64,000 nucleotides of DNA from Dactylosporangium sucinum. Lineage in GTDB: Bacteria > Actinomycetota > Actinomycetes > Mycobacteriales > Micromonosporaceae. Of this stretch, positions 51,636 through 59,821 are shown one piece after another. Where the stretch lies: contig NZ_BMPI01000019.1 in assembly GCF_014647515.1 (NCBI RefSeq), forward strand, positions 63,416-127,415, written 5' to 3'. A program made the position numbers and the translations under genes. The first letter of the stretch is position 1. Every line of letters starts with the position of its first letter. The notes beneath the pieces are model-generated. The model was not told the DNA's origin. It worked only from the letters and a program-made list of their open reading frames with translations, and did no database searches.

Positions 51636-53488
51636 CGAGCATGGCCAGGGGTACCGCTCGTCGCGGTCCCATCGCCCGTCTGCTGCGCAGCCCAGAGGCC
51701 CTGCGCGGGGCCGTCGTCCTGATCGCCGGCACCGTCGTCGCGCTCATCTGGGCGAATCTTCCGGGCGACGGCTACGAGTCGGTCTGGCATCTCCCGCTCG
51801 GGCTCGATCTCGCGGGCTCCAGGTTCGAGCTCGACCTGCGGCACTGGGTCAACGACGCGGTCATGGCCGTCTTCTTCGCTCACGTCACGCTCGAGGTCCG
51901 CCGCGAGCTCGAGCTCGGTGAGCTGCGTGACTGGCGCCGGGCGAGCGTCCCGGTCATCGCGGCCGTCGCCGGCCTCGTCGTCCCGGCACTGATCTACGTC
52001 CGGGCCACCTGGGGCACCGACGCGGTCGGCGGTTGGGGGATCGTGGTCTCCACGGACACGGCCTTCGTGCTGGGAATGCTCGCGCTCATCGGCCGAGGGA
52101 TGCCTGCCCAGCTGCGAATCTTTCTCGTCACGCTCGCCGTCGCCGACGACGTCGGGGCCCTCGGGGTCATCGCATTCGCCTACACCGACCGCTTCAGCCC
52201 GCTGCCGCTGCTCATCGCCGTGGGCGGTCTCGCGGTGATCGCAGTGATGCGCTTCCTCGGGGTGTGGCGTGGGGCGCTGTACCTCCTGCCCTCGATCGTC
52301 GTCTGGGCGGGCTTCTTCCTCTCGGGCGTGCACGCCACCCTGGCCGGCGTCGCGATCGCGGTACTGCTGCCGATCTTCCCCACGCGGTTCGACGCCCTGC
52401 GCAGAGCTCAGGACCACGTTCGCGCCTTCCAGATGTCGCCGACCGCCGGGTACGCCCGCACGGCCGGGGACTCGCTCGCGCGAGCCGTCTCGATCAACGA
52501 GCGCGCCCACCGTGCCCTGGCGCCGTACATCACCTGGCTCGTCCTGCCGATCTTCGCCCTGGCCAACGCCGGCGTGACGGTCACCCGGGAGTCGCTGGCC
52601 GACGCGTTCACCTCACGGCTCACGTGGGGCATCATCGCCGGTCTGGTCGTCGGCAAGATCGTCGCCATCTCGGTGTCGACCTGGATCGTCACCCGGGTCC
52701 GGCCCGGCGCGCTCGGACCGGCGGTACGCATGTCCCACGTCGTCGGCGTGAGCATGCTCGCCGGGATGGGCTTCACCATCTCGCTCTTCGTCACGGACCT
52801 GGCGTTCGACGATGCGGTCGACGTCAGCCGCGGACAGATCGGCGTGATCGCGGCCACCGTGCTCGCCGCTGCTCTCGGTGCCGTCGCCTTCGCCGTCATG
52901 AGCGCACGTGAGCGGCGGCGATCGCCGCATCGGGACCGCCTCGTGCGGACGCTCGACCCGTCTCGCGACCCCGTGCTGGGAGACCCGGCGAGCGCCGCGG
53001 TGACGGTGGTCGAGTACGGCAACTACGCCACGCCGTACTCGCCCGCCGCGGGAGAGATGCGCCGCGAAATGGAGGGCCGCTTCGGCGGCGAAGTCGTGTA
53101 CACGTTCCGCCATCTCCCGCTCGATCAGCCACTCGGTCGCTCCGCTGCCATCGCCAACGAGGCCGCGGCGCTGCAGGGACGATTCTGGGAGATGCGCGAC
53201 GAGCTCATCCGCGAGGCGCCGATCGAAGACGAGCGGCAGATCCGTCGAGCGGCCGCAGGCGCCGGGTTGAACCTGCGGCGATTCGAACGCGACTGGAGCG
53301 ACGCGACCGGTGTCCAGCGGGTCGACGAGGACCTCGCCGACGCGGAGGCGATGCACCTGCACCGGGCTCCGACGTACTTCATCGACAACGTCCGCTACGA
53401 CGGGTCGATCGATGCCGACTCCGTGAACACGGCGGTGGCGGCGGCCTTCCTGTCACGCGCGCTGCCGTCTCCACGCCCCGCGTCCTGA
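51632..53488 (+). CDS. nhaA: NhaA-type Na+/H+ antiporter fused to a thioredoxin-like domain
   Basis: A 618-residue fusion. Residues 1 to about 425 are an NhaA antiporter with about eleven helices: STDTAFVLGMLALIGRG and the ion-binding aspartates in VADDVGALGVIAF, followed by SGVHATLAGVAIA. Residues about 440-610 are a DsbA/thioredoxin-like domain (VEYGNYATPYS, FRHLPLDQPLGR, QGRFWEMRDELI, APTYFID). The usual C-P-Y-C active site is T-P-Y-S, so the domain is redox-inactive. NhaA-thioredoxin fusions are known in actinobacteria, generally with cysteines. ATG overlaps the SDR-like stop. Confidence 0.92.
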   Translation: MTSMARGTARRGPIARLLRSPEALRGAVVLIAGTVVALIWANLPGDGYESVWHLPLGLDLAGSRFELDLRHWVNDAVMAVFFAHVTLEVRRELELGELRDWRRASVPVIAAVAGLVVPALIYVRATWGTDAVGGWGIVVSTDTAFVLGMLALIGRGMPAQLRIFLVTLAVADDVGALGVIAFAYTDRFSPLPLLIAVGGLAVIAVMRFLGVWRGALYLLPSIVVWAGFFLSGVHATLAGVAIAVLLPIFPTRFDALRRAQDHVRAFQMSPTAGYARTAGDSLARAVSINERAHRALAPYITWLVLPIFALANAGVTVTRESLADAFTSRLTWGIIAGLVVGKIVAISVSTWIVTRVRPGALGPAVRMSHVVGVSMLAGMGFTISLFVTDLAFDDAVDVSRGQIGVIAATVLAAALGAVAFAVMSARERRRSPHRDRLVRTLDPSRDPVLGDPASAAVTVVEYGNYATPYSPAAGEMRREMEGRFGGEVVYTFRHLPLDQPLGRSAAIANEAAALQGRFWEMRDELIREAPIEDERQIRRAAAGAGLNLRRFERDWSDATGVQRVDEDLADAEAMHLHRAPTYFIDNVRYDGSIDADSVNTAVAAAFLSRALPSPRPAS

Positions 53489-53501
53489 CGAGACGGTTGG
53501 G

Positions 53502-53888
53502 TCAGGCGCCGGCGCGAGGCGTCAGCCGATTCTGCATGATCGCGAGGTTCTGCCCGTCGGGGTCGGTGAGGAACGCCATCCACAGCTCGGACGCCTCGTC
53601 CCGGTGGACGACGTGCGGCGGCTCGTCGATGGTCACGCCGGCGGCGGTCAGCCGGTCGTACTCCGCCGCGATGTCGTCGACGGTGAAGTAGAGCAGGACG
53701 TTCGACTGGAACCGGGGAGACTCGGGCTGACCGAGGTAGAGCCGGACGTCGCCGGACTGGAAGAAGGCCATCGGCTGGCCGGGCACGCGGAACAGGAACG
53801 GGATGCCGAGCACGTCCCGGTAGAACGGGATCGACCGGTCGAGGTCGCTGACGCTGATGTGGATCTGCCCGACTGGACCCAGAGCCAT
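53502..53888 (-). CDS. VOC-family (glyoxalase/bleomycin-resistance-like) protein
   Basis: A 128-residue vicinal-oxygen-chelate protein with two beta-alpha-beta-beta-beta units: IHISVSDLDRSIPFYRDVLG and the C-terminal LWMAFLTDPDGQNLAIMQ, containing likely metal ligands His and Glu. ATG 53888 has AGGAG 5 nt upstream. Divergent from the MarR gene with the operator between them; function (lyase, dioxygenase or drug binding) is not determined. Confidence 0.88.
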   Translation of the reverse strand: MALGPVGQIHISVSDLDRSIPFYRDVLGIPFLFRVPGQPMAFFQSGDVRLYLGQPESPRFQSNVLLYFTVDDIAAEYDRLTAAGVTIDEPPHVVHRDEASELWMAFLTDPDGQNLAIMQNRLTPRAGA

Positions 53889-53902
53889 GACCACTCCTAT
53901 CC

Positions 53903-53935
53903 TTAACCTTGGTGAAAGGTTAACCTTGGTGAAGG
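53903..53935. promoter_or_regulatory. MarR operator region
   Basis: Perfect inverted repeat TTAACCTT-GGTGA-AAGGTTAA (53903-53923), and two direct copies of TTAACCTTGGTGAA starting at 53903 and 53920. It occupies the gap between the divergent VOC and MarR genes; the second copy overlaps the MarR GTG. Confidence 0.75.
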
Positions 53936-54366
53936 AATCTGGTCAACGGGATGCAGCCGATCGGCTGCACACGGTCGCGGTGCGCCTGCTGCGGACCGCG
54001 AGCGCGGTGGACGCGGAGATGGATCTGGACGGCCCACGGGCCTCGCTGCTGTCCGTGCTCGTGTTCGGCGGTCCGATGCCGGTCAGCCGGCTGGCCGAGG
54101 TGGAGCGGGTGACGCCGCCGGCGATCACCAAGCAGGTGGACGCGCTGTCGGAGCTGGGGCTGGTGCGTCGCCTCCGGTCCGAGACCGACCGCCGGGTCGT
54201 GCTGGTGGAGGCGACGCCGGCCGGCCGTCAGGTGCTGGAACGTGGCCGCGCGGCGCGGGTGCGCAGGATCGCCGAACTGCTGGGAGACGCCACCGAGGAG
54301 GAGTGGGCCGTCATCGGGCGGGCGGCAGAGATCATCGCAGCCCGGCTGCCGCGCCGCCCCGGTTGA
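53929..54366 (+). CDS. MarR-family transcriptional regulator
   Basis: A 145-residue winged-helix regulator: MPVSRLAEVERVTPPAITKQVDALSELGLVRR is the recognition region, followed by the wing SETDRRVVLVEATPAG. GTG 53929 with AAAGG 9 nt upstream is preferred; the earlier ATG at 53887 would place coding sequence over the operator and overlap the VOC start. Likely autorepressor that also controls the VOC gene. Confidence 0.88.
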   Translation: MKESGQRDAADRLHTVAVRLLRTASAVDAEMDLDGPRASLLSVLVFGGPMPVSRLAEVERVTPPAITKQVDALSELGLVRRLRSETDRRVVLVEATPAGRQVLERGRAARVRRIAELLGDATEEEWAVIGRAAEIIAARLPRRPG

Positions 54367-54374
54367 GGCCTCGA

Positions 54375-55259
54375 TCACGCCGGAACGACGACCGGCAGTG
54401 CGATCAGGCTGGCTTCGCGGGCGGCCTTCCGCGCTGCTTCGTGGAAGTCGGGCGCTGCGCAGGCGAAGAGCGTGCGTCCGTCGGAGCCGCCGAGCGCGCA
54501 GGCATACACGTTCGTCCCGGGCCGTACCTCGTCGGTGATCTCGCCGCCTTCCAGGACCCGTAGCAGCCGCGCGCCGGTCGCATCGGCGATCCACAGCCCG
54601 CCCTCGGCGTCGAGGCACGACCCGTCGCCCGCGACGGCGAGTTGGGACAGCACCCTTTCGAAGGCGCGCCCGGTCGGCAGCGGCCCGAATGCCGCCCACA
54701 CGCGGCGGTTGGTGAGCCGCCCGTCCTCGGTGACGTCGAACGCGGTGATCCGGTTCCCCAACGTCTCGTTCACCAGCAGGACGCCCTGCGGCGTGAGCAC
54801 GATCCCGTTGGGGAACCAGAGATCTGCCGCCACCTCGGTCACCCCGCCGTCCGGATCCACCCGGTACAGCGAGGCCGGCTCCACCGGCGCCCCGCCCATC
54901 AGGTCGAACCCGAAGTTGCCGACGTAGGCACGGCCGATCGCATCGACGGACATGTCGTTCAGGTGCCCGGTCGCGTGCCGGCTCAGGTCAGCGTGGGTGC
55001 GCAGCGTGCCGTCGGGCTCGCGGCGCAGCACCTTGCGGTCGCGCATGGAGACGACGAGAAGGCGGCCGTCCGGCAACCAGCCGAGTCCCGACGGCTGCCG
55101 GGGAACCGTGGCTTCGACGCGCGGGTCGGCGCCGTCCTCGCGCGCCGACATCACCTGGCCGGTGTAGAAGTCCGAGCACCAGATTCGATCGTCGTGCCAG
55201 CGTGGCGCCTCGGCGAACGTCAGGCCGGCGATCACGATGCTCGCTTCGTGGGTGGTCAT
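54375..55259 (-). CDS. SMP-30/gluconolactonase-family protein
   Basis: A 294-residue six-bladed propeller: TFAEAPRWHDDRIWCSDFYTG (metal glutamate near residue 17), HLNDMSVDAIGRAYVGNFGFD, FPNGIVLTPQGVLLVNET (metal Asn) and LDAEGGLWIADATG (metal Asp). Hydrolyses sugar-acid or other lactones. Converges with the MarR gene, 8 bp apart. Confidence 0.88.
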   Translation of the reverse strand: MTTHEASIVIAGLTFAEAPRWHDDRIWCSDFYTGQVMSAREDGADPRVEATVPRQPSGLGWLPDGRLLVVSMRDRKVLRREPDGTLRTHADLSRHATGHLNDMSVDAIGRAYVGNFGFDLMGGAPVEPASLYRVDPDGGVTEVAADLWFPNGIVLTPQGVLLVNETLGNRITAFDVTEDGRLTNRRVWAAFGPLPTGRAFERVLSQLAVAGDGSCLDAEGGLWIADATGARLLRVLEGGEITDEVRPGTNVYACALGGSDGRTLFACAAPDFHEAARKAAREASLIALPVVVPA

Positions 55260-55945
55260 GTTCCTACTTTCCGATGAGCAAGACTGTGCGGGGCTCGGCC
55301 AGCAGGATGCGGCCTCGCCGGCCGAGCCGATGGCCGGAAACCGGCAGCGTCGGTCATGGTGCGCCGCTTCCTGCGTTCGGCGTCGGCGGTGTCGAGGTCG
55401 TATCCAGTGTCGGCGCCGCGCGGCGGCGGCACATCAGTCAGCTGACTCGGCCCGCTCCCGGCCGGGGGACAGGTCATCGGGCGGAGTCGAATGCCCGATG
55501 TACCGCCGCCGCACGTCGCCGACAGTGAGCGCATGACGGTCAACCGCGGTCTCCATGTCCTCGTCGTCGCCCGCCTGGCCGGGCTCCTGGCGGTCACTCG
55601 CTACCCGGGCGTGGAGGTCGCCTTCGCCGCCACCGTGCGCTGCCTGTGCGATGTCCTGTCCTGATCCGAATATCGACGCTCCCGTCCGCCGTGAGAATGA
55701 TTCGCGTCCGCTGTCCGACAGCTGAGTTCCCGCTCCCGCCCCGGTCAGTACATGATCGACGCCGCGGCGGCCGCCAGCGGCCGCTTGTCCCGGCCCACCG
55801 GGACGGTGGTCCCTGACGGCTTGGGACAGGCGCGTGGTGTCCTGCACGAGCCGGGCCTTGCCGTCGGGTTCGCCTCGGCCTGGGCCGAACCCGGCCGACG
55901 CCTGTCCCGGGGAAGCGTCGTGAGACTGTTTTGTGAGGAAGTTCT
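55260..55945. other. Intergenic region with repeated element copy B
   Basis: Nearly 690 nt without a well-supported gene. It holds copy B of the 47-nt element (55481-55527), the palindrome AGTCAGCTGACT (55436-55447) 33 nt before it, and a small open frame right behind it (55533-55664). The last ~200 nt precede the lipoprotein gene and show no clear promoter. Confidence 0.5.
55533..55664 (+). CDS. Possible small protein (43 aa)
   Basis: ATG 5 nt behind element copy B opens a 43-codon frame with a hydrophobic middle (LHVLVVARLAGLLAV) and two cysteines near the end (RCLCDVLS). No Shine-Dalgarno is evident and no family is recognised; it is listed because of its position after a repeated element. 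Confidence 0.25.
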   Translation: MTVNRGLHVLVVARLAGLLAVTRYPGVEVAFAATVRCLCDVLS

Positions 55946-57952
55946 GTGAGACGTAGCCCGACCGGCCGCCGCTGGCTGGCCTTGGCCGTCGTTGCGACAC
56001 TGGCAGCGAGCGGCTGCACCGACGACAGCGACCACGACGACGCAGCCCCACGCGGCGCCGTCGACCGCAAGTCCGTCGCCGCCGCCGCTGCCGGCCTGCC
56101 CGCCGAGCCGGCGGCCGCGGCGGAACGGCTGGTCGCGACGATCACCAGCGACCCGGCCGGCTCTCCGGCTGCCACCGCCGAGCTGCTGCGCCGCTCGGGG
56201 CTCGTGATCGTGTCCGCGAAGGGGCCGGTCGTCGCCGCCCCGGACGAGGTGGCGCTGCTGGACGCGCCGGTCTACGCCGAGCTGATCCCGCTGCTCGCCG
56301 AGGCGGCGCGGGAGGGCGACCGGTACACGCCGGAGCAGCTCTCCGCGCTGCTGGTGGCCGTCGGGCTGACCGACAAGCCGCCGACCTTCGCGCAGCTGGC
56401 CACGGCGATCGCCGGATGGGGCAAGCAGCCCGGTGACGGTCCGGTGTTCGCGACCGCGGGCGCCGCCGTGCGTGCCCTTGCCGCCCAGCACCGCCAGGTG
56501 ATCCATCCCGCCGCCGATCCGGCCGAGGTGTGGTTCGACCCGTTGCAGACGATCCTCCTGCTGACCCACGCGACGAGCCGGTTTGCGCTGGTGTCCAAGG
56601 ACGCGAAGAACGGCACGGCCGCGCCCGCGCCCGGCCTGTTCGACCGGCTGGTCGGCGGCGGCGTGGCGCACGCGGAAGATCCGAAGGGGGCGTGCGGCGA
56701 GTTCACCGCCCTGTTCGCCGCCCCGGACGACCCGGTCATCAAGGCCAACAGCGACTTCCTGAAGGGCGAGCTGAAGGACCGGCTGGCCGGCGCGATCCTG
56801 GGCGAGGGCGCGAAGGAGATCTTCGACAAGGCCAACGAGGCGTGGGGCAAGGCCGGCGCCACGGCCAGCGCGATCATGCTGATGCTCGGCACCCGGATCG
56901 ACCTGACCGCCGACAAGTCCGCGACACACTTCAAGCACGCCCCGGGCAGCCGCGGCGAGCACGTGCAGCTGACCGCCACCGCGACCTTCGACATCAAGGT
57001 CGCCCTGGAGCGGCTCGAGTGCTATGCGCTCGCCGGCGTCGACATGCCGAAGGCCGGGCCGATGGAGGGCTTGACGGTTCGCTGGTCCAGCCAGCAGCCG
57101 CAGGCCGGGACCATCCAGAAGGGCGGCAACCAACTCCTGCAGGCGGTGGCCGCGGACAGCGTCAAGATGACCCGTGGCGAGAAGACCGGCAAGGACGGCA
57201 AGTCCACGCTGGAGGTCAAGCCGCCGGTCGAGGACCCACCGGGCGAGGGACCGGAACTGCGTCGCAAGGCGACGTTCATCGCCGCGCTGGACAAGGAGAG
57301 CTTCCCGTTCGAGCTCGGCGACGCCTATGGCCTGCTCGGCAACCCGGTCGGCTACGGCGTGGGCAAGACCTTCGACCTGCTCCGGGACGTCCTGGTCAAG
57401 GCCGGGCTGCCGAGCCAGACGATCACGATCGCGGTCACCTACCACGGCTCGGACATTCTCGTCGCCAAGGGCAGCAACTCCGTGAACCTGATCCTCGCGT
57501 CGATTCCCAAGGTGTACGTCGACCTGGTGAGCTGCACCGGGCTGGCCGGGCCGTTCAAGGGCAAGGCCGGCTACAGCGGGGTCGAGTACAGCGAGTTCGA
57601 GCAGCTCGCCGGCGCCGTCGCCGGGATCCCCGTCCCGGCGAACATCAGTGGCCGGGAGAACTCGACGCTCAGCGTCCTCACCAACGACCGGTCCGGTCCC
57701 AATCCGTTCTTCATCATGACCGGAGAGGGCGGCAAGCAGTTCCTGGACGGGGTGCTCGACCTCAACCCGGACCGCTACCTGAACACCCGCGCCGAGATCC
57801 TCGACGACTGGCGGGTGGGCCGCCCGGTCGGCGAGGTGGAGATTCTCCTGGCCGGCAACTCGTTCCCGCTCAGCGACCTCACCTGGCCCGTGCTGCGGGT
57901 CACCGAGGACCCGCGCTGCCCGAAGGTGACGTATGAGTACGACAACCTCTGA
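55946..57952 (+). CDS. Large lipoprotein of unknown function
   Basis: A 668-residue protein with lipoprotein signal (ALAVVATLAASGCTDD, Cys about residue 22), then an acidic linker and a long mainly helical first half (about 30-330), a beta-rich middle (TATFDIKVALERLECYALAG, VRWSSQQPQAGTIQKGG) and a C-terminal segment around VTYHGSDILVAKGSN. No known domain is recognised. GTG start with GAGGAA 5 nt upstream. Its 3' end overlaps the second lipoprotein gene by 20 bp, so the two are made together. Confidence 0.8.
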   Translation: MRRSPTGRRWLALAVVATLAASGCTDDSDHDDAAPRGAVDRKSVAAAAAGLPAEPAAAAERLVATITSDPAGSPAATAELLRRSGLVIVSAKGPVVAAPDEVALLDAPVYAELIPLLAEAAREGDRYTPEQLSALLVAVGLTDKPPTFAQLATAIAGWGKQPGDGPVFATAGAAVRALAAQHRQVIHPAADPAEVWFDPLQTILLLTHATSRFALVSKDAKNGTAAPAPGLFDRLVGGGVAHAEDPKGACGEFTALFAAPDDPVIKANSDFLKGELKDRLAGAILGEGAKEIFDKANEAWGKAGATASAIMLMLGTRIDLTADKSATHFKHAPGSRGEHVQLTATATFDIKVALERLECYALAGVDMPKAGPMEGLTVRWSSQQPQAGTIQKGGNQLLQAVAADSVKMTRGEKTGKDGKSTLEVKPPVEDPPGEGPELRRKATFIAALDKESFPFELGDAYGLLGNPVGYGVGKTFDLLRDVLVKAGLPSQTITIAVTYHGSDILVAKGSNSVNLILASIPKVYVDLVSCTGLAGPFKGKAGYSGVEYSEFEQLAGAVAGIPVPANISGRENSTLSVLTNDRSGPNPFFIMTGEGGKQFLDGVLDLNPDRYLNTRAEILDDWRVGRPVGEVEILLAGNSFPLSDLTWPVLRVTEDPRCPKVTYEYDNL

Positions 57953-58829
57953 CCACCGCCGCCGGGTGCTCACCGGCCTGCTCGCCACGGTCCTGCTGGG
58001 GGCCCTCGCCGCGTGCACCACCGATGACAAGCCCGCGGCGCAGCCCACGACCGGTGCGGGCGCGGGCCCTGCCACGGCCGCGCTGCCGGCCTTCGCCGGT
58101 CTCTACGTCACCCCCGAGGTGATCGCGGTGCCGCTGCCCGGCGACGGGCTGCGCATGGTCACGGCCCAGCGATGCGACCGCCTCGTGGGCATGCTCGGCG
58201 CCGGTCAGTGGTACGTCGCCGACGAACTGCGCTACCCCGAGGACGCGGCGGGCACCGAGGAGATCTTCGGCGGTCTCGGCCTGATGCCCGCCCTGCTCCT
58301 GCGGCGCGGCGACCAGCGGGTGTTCGCCACGCTGGAGGGTGTCACGGACTGCACAGCGACACTCACCTCGCTGCCGGCGCAGGAGATCACGGTCAGCGGT
58401 GCCGGGCTGCCCGGCACCCGGGCCGGCTGGTCAGGCACCACCCGGTGCTACCGCAGCGGCGGCAACCTCACCGTGTCGTTCTACTTCGACACGGACGCAC
58501 ACGTCGGCGCCATCGGCACCGTGACCTTCGCCGCCGACGGCAGTCTCTCCGCCGACGAGCTGAGCATCGCCGTCATCCAGCACAGCGGCGCCCTGCTGCG
58601 GACCCTGTCGGCCCTCGACTGGTCCGGCGAGAAACCGAAGAGAGGGGTGACGGTCAGCGAACTGAGCGCAGAGGACGGTGGCGGCGCGAAGGTGTCATTG
58701 ACCGGCCCGGCCGAGCGGCCGGCGGGCACCCTGACCCTGCCGGCACTCAGCGACGACACCGGCGAGCTGGGCCAGGTCGGCATCACCGTGCCGTTCGCCT
58801 GCGCGGAGGTCGGCACCCTCGGCGCCTGA
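57933..58829 (+). CDS. Second lipoprotein of unknown function
   Basis: A 298-residue protein: twin-Arg-like basic start (DHRRRVLTG), hydrophobic segment and lipobox GALAACTTD (Cys about residue 28), Thr/Ala/Gly-rich linker, then a beta-rich domain with paired cysteines (TAQRCDRLVG, VTDCTATLTSL, TTRCYRSGG, PFACAEVG). No family recognised. Translationally coupled to the larger lipoprotein; a two-component surface complex is possible. Confidence 0.8.
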   Translation: MSTTTSDHRRRVLTGLLATVLLGALAACTTDDKPAAQPTTGAGAGPATAALPAFAGLYVTPEVIAVPLPGDGLRMVTAQRCDRLVGMLGAGQWYVADELRYPEDAAGTEEIFGGLGLMPALLLRRGDQRVFATLEGVTDCTATLTSLPAQEITVSGAGLPGTRAGWSGTTRCYRSGGNLTVSFYFDTDAHVGAIGTVTFAADGSLSADELSIAVIQHSGALLRTLSALDWSGEKPKRGVTVSELSAEDGGGAKVSLTGPAERPAGTLTLPALSDDTGELGQVGITVPFACAEVGTLGA

Positions 58830-58841
58830 CCGCCGCCGTAC

Positions 58842-58870
58842 GGGCGTGGCCGGCGGCGCCGGCCACGCCC
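58842..58870. terminator. Bidirectional terminator
   Basis: A perfect 13-bp stem (58842-58854 with 58858-58870) and 3-nt loop between the convergent lipoprotein and IolE-like genes. Confidence 0.8.
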
Positions 58871-58900
58871 CGGCGCCGCCGGCACGATCCGGTCGACGCT

Positions 58901-59821
58901 TCAGGCATGGTCATCTTCGTCCGGGGCGGCGGGGGCGAGACCGAGCGTGGCGAGATACTCCAGGCTCGCGGCCACATCGACGCGCGGGTCGCTGCCCGAC
59001 CGGGGGTTGCGGTCCTGTTCGATGATCGCCACGCCGTCGTAGCGGACCGCGTCGAGCGCGGCGGCGAACGCGGGGAAGTCGACCATGCCGCGCCCGATGG
59101 GGCAGAACACGGCCGCGTCGACCGCCTGCCAGAAGCTCAGGCCCTCGGCCCGGACCCGCCCGGCCACGACCGGGTCGACGTCCTTGAGGTGGACGTGCTC
59201 GACCCGGCCGGACCAGTCGGTCAGGGTCCGGACCGGGTCGGCGCCGGCGAGCCGGAGGTGGCCGGTGTCCACGCACAGCCCCACCAGCTCGGCCGGGAGC
59301 TCGGCGAGCGCGGCGGCGATCTCGTCGTCGAACTCGAGGTACGTGCCGCAGTGCGGGTGCAGCACGGCCCGCACGCCGGCCCCGGCCGCTGTTTCGGCGA
59401 TCGCCTCGATCCGGTGCAGGTACTCGCGCCACGCGCGGCCGGCCAGCCGGACGGCCGCGGCGGACCGCCCGGCCGTGGCGTCACGAACCGGGTTGACCCG
59501 GTCGACGACGACGAGGTGGCGGCCGCCCTGCTCGGCGATCAGCCGGCAGGTGTCGCGGGCGGTGGCGCGGACGTCGGCGAACGCCGCGGCGTCCCAGATC
59601 GGCTGGAAGAGGAAGGTGCCGGCGACGCGGAGGCCGCGGGCGTCCAGCTCCGCCGCCAGCTCGTCGCGTCCGGTCGGCAGGAAGCCCACCGGGCCCAGCT
59701 CGATCCATCGGCAGCCGACCGAGGCGATGTCGTCGAGCACACGCGACCAGGGCGGGTTCGCGGGATGGTCGGCGAAGTCGACGCCCCAGGTCGTCGGGCT
59801 GCATCCGATGCGCACGGTCAT
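58901..59821 (-). CDS. Sugar-phosphate isomerase/epimerase-family TIM barrel, IolE-like
   Basis: A 306-residue xylose-isomerase-like barrel: VRIGCSPTTWG at the start, ASVGCRWIELGPVGF, LHPHCGTYLE, LCVDTGHLRLAG and VEHVHLKDVDP (metal ligands). The set resembles myo-inosose-2 dehydratase (IolE). Its place directly behind a Gfo/Idh dehydrogenase and IolD supports that role; an inosose isomerase is the alternative. ATG overlaps the Gfo/Idh stop. Confidence 0.82.
   Translation of the reverse strand: MTVRIGCSPTTWGVDFADHPANPPWSRVLDDIASVGCRWIELGPVGFLPTGRDELAAELDARGLRVAGTFLFQPIWDAAAFADVRATARDTCRLIAEQGGRHLVVVDRVNPVRDATAGRSAAAVRLAGRAWREYLHRIEAIAETAAGAGVRAVLHPHCGTYLEFDDEIAAALAELPAELVGLCVDTGHLRLAGADPVRTLTDWSGRVEHVHLKDVDPVVAGRVRAEGLSFWQAVDAAVFCPIGRGMVDFPAFAAALDAVRYDGVAIIEQDRNPRSGSDPRVDVAASLEYLATLGLAPAAPDEDDHA

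Noticed and set aside
55745..58075. A 776-codon antisense frame over both lipoprotein genes
   Set aside because: Composition of a GC-skew shadow; the sense frames have lipoboxes and ribosome sites and end at a bidirectional terminator.
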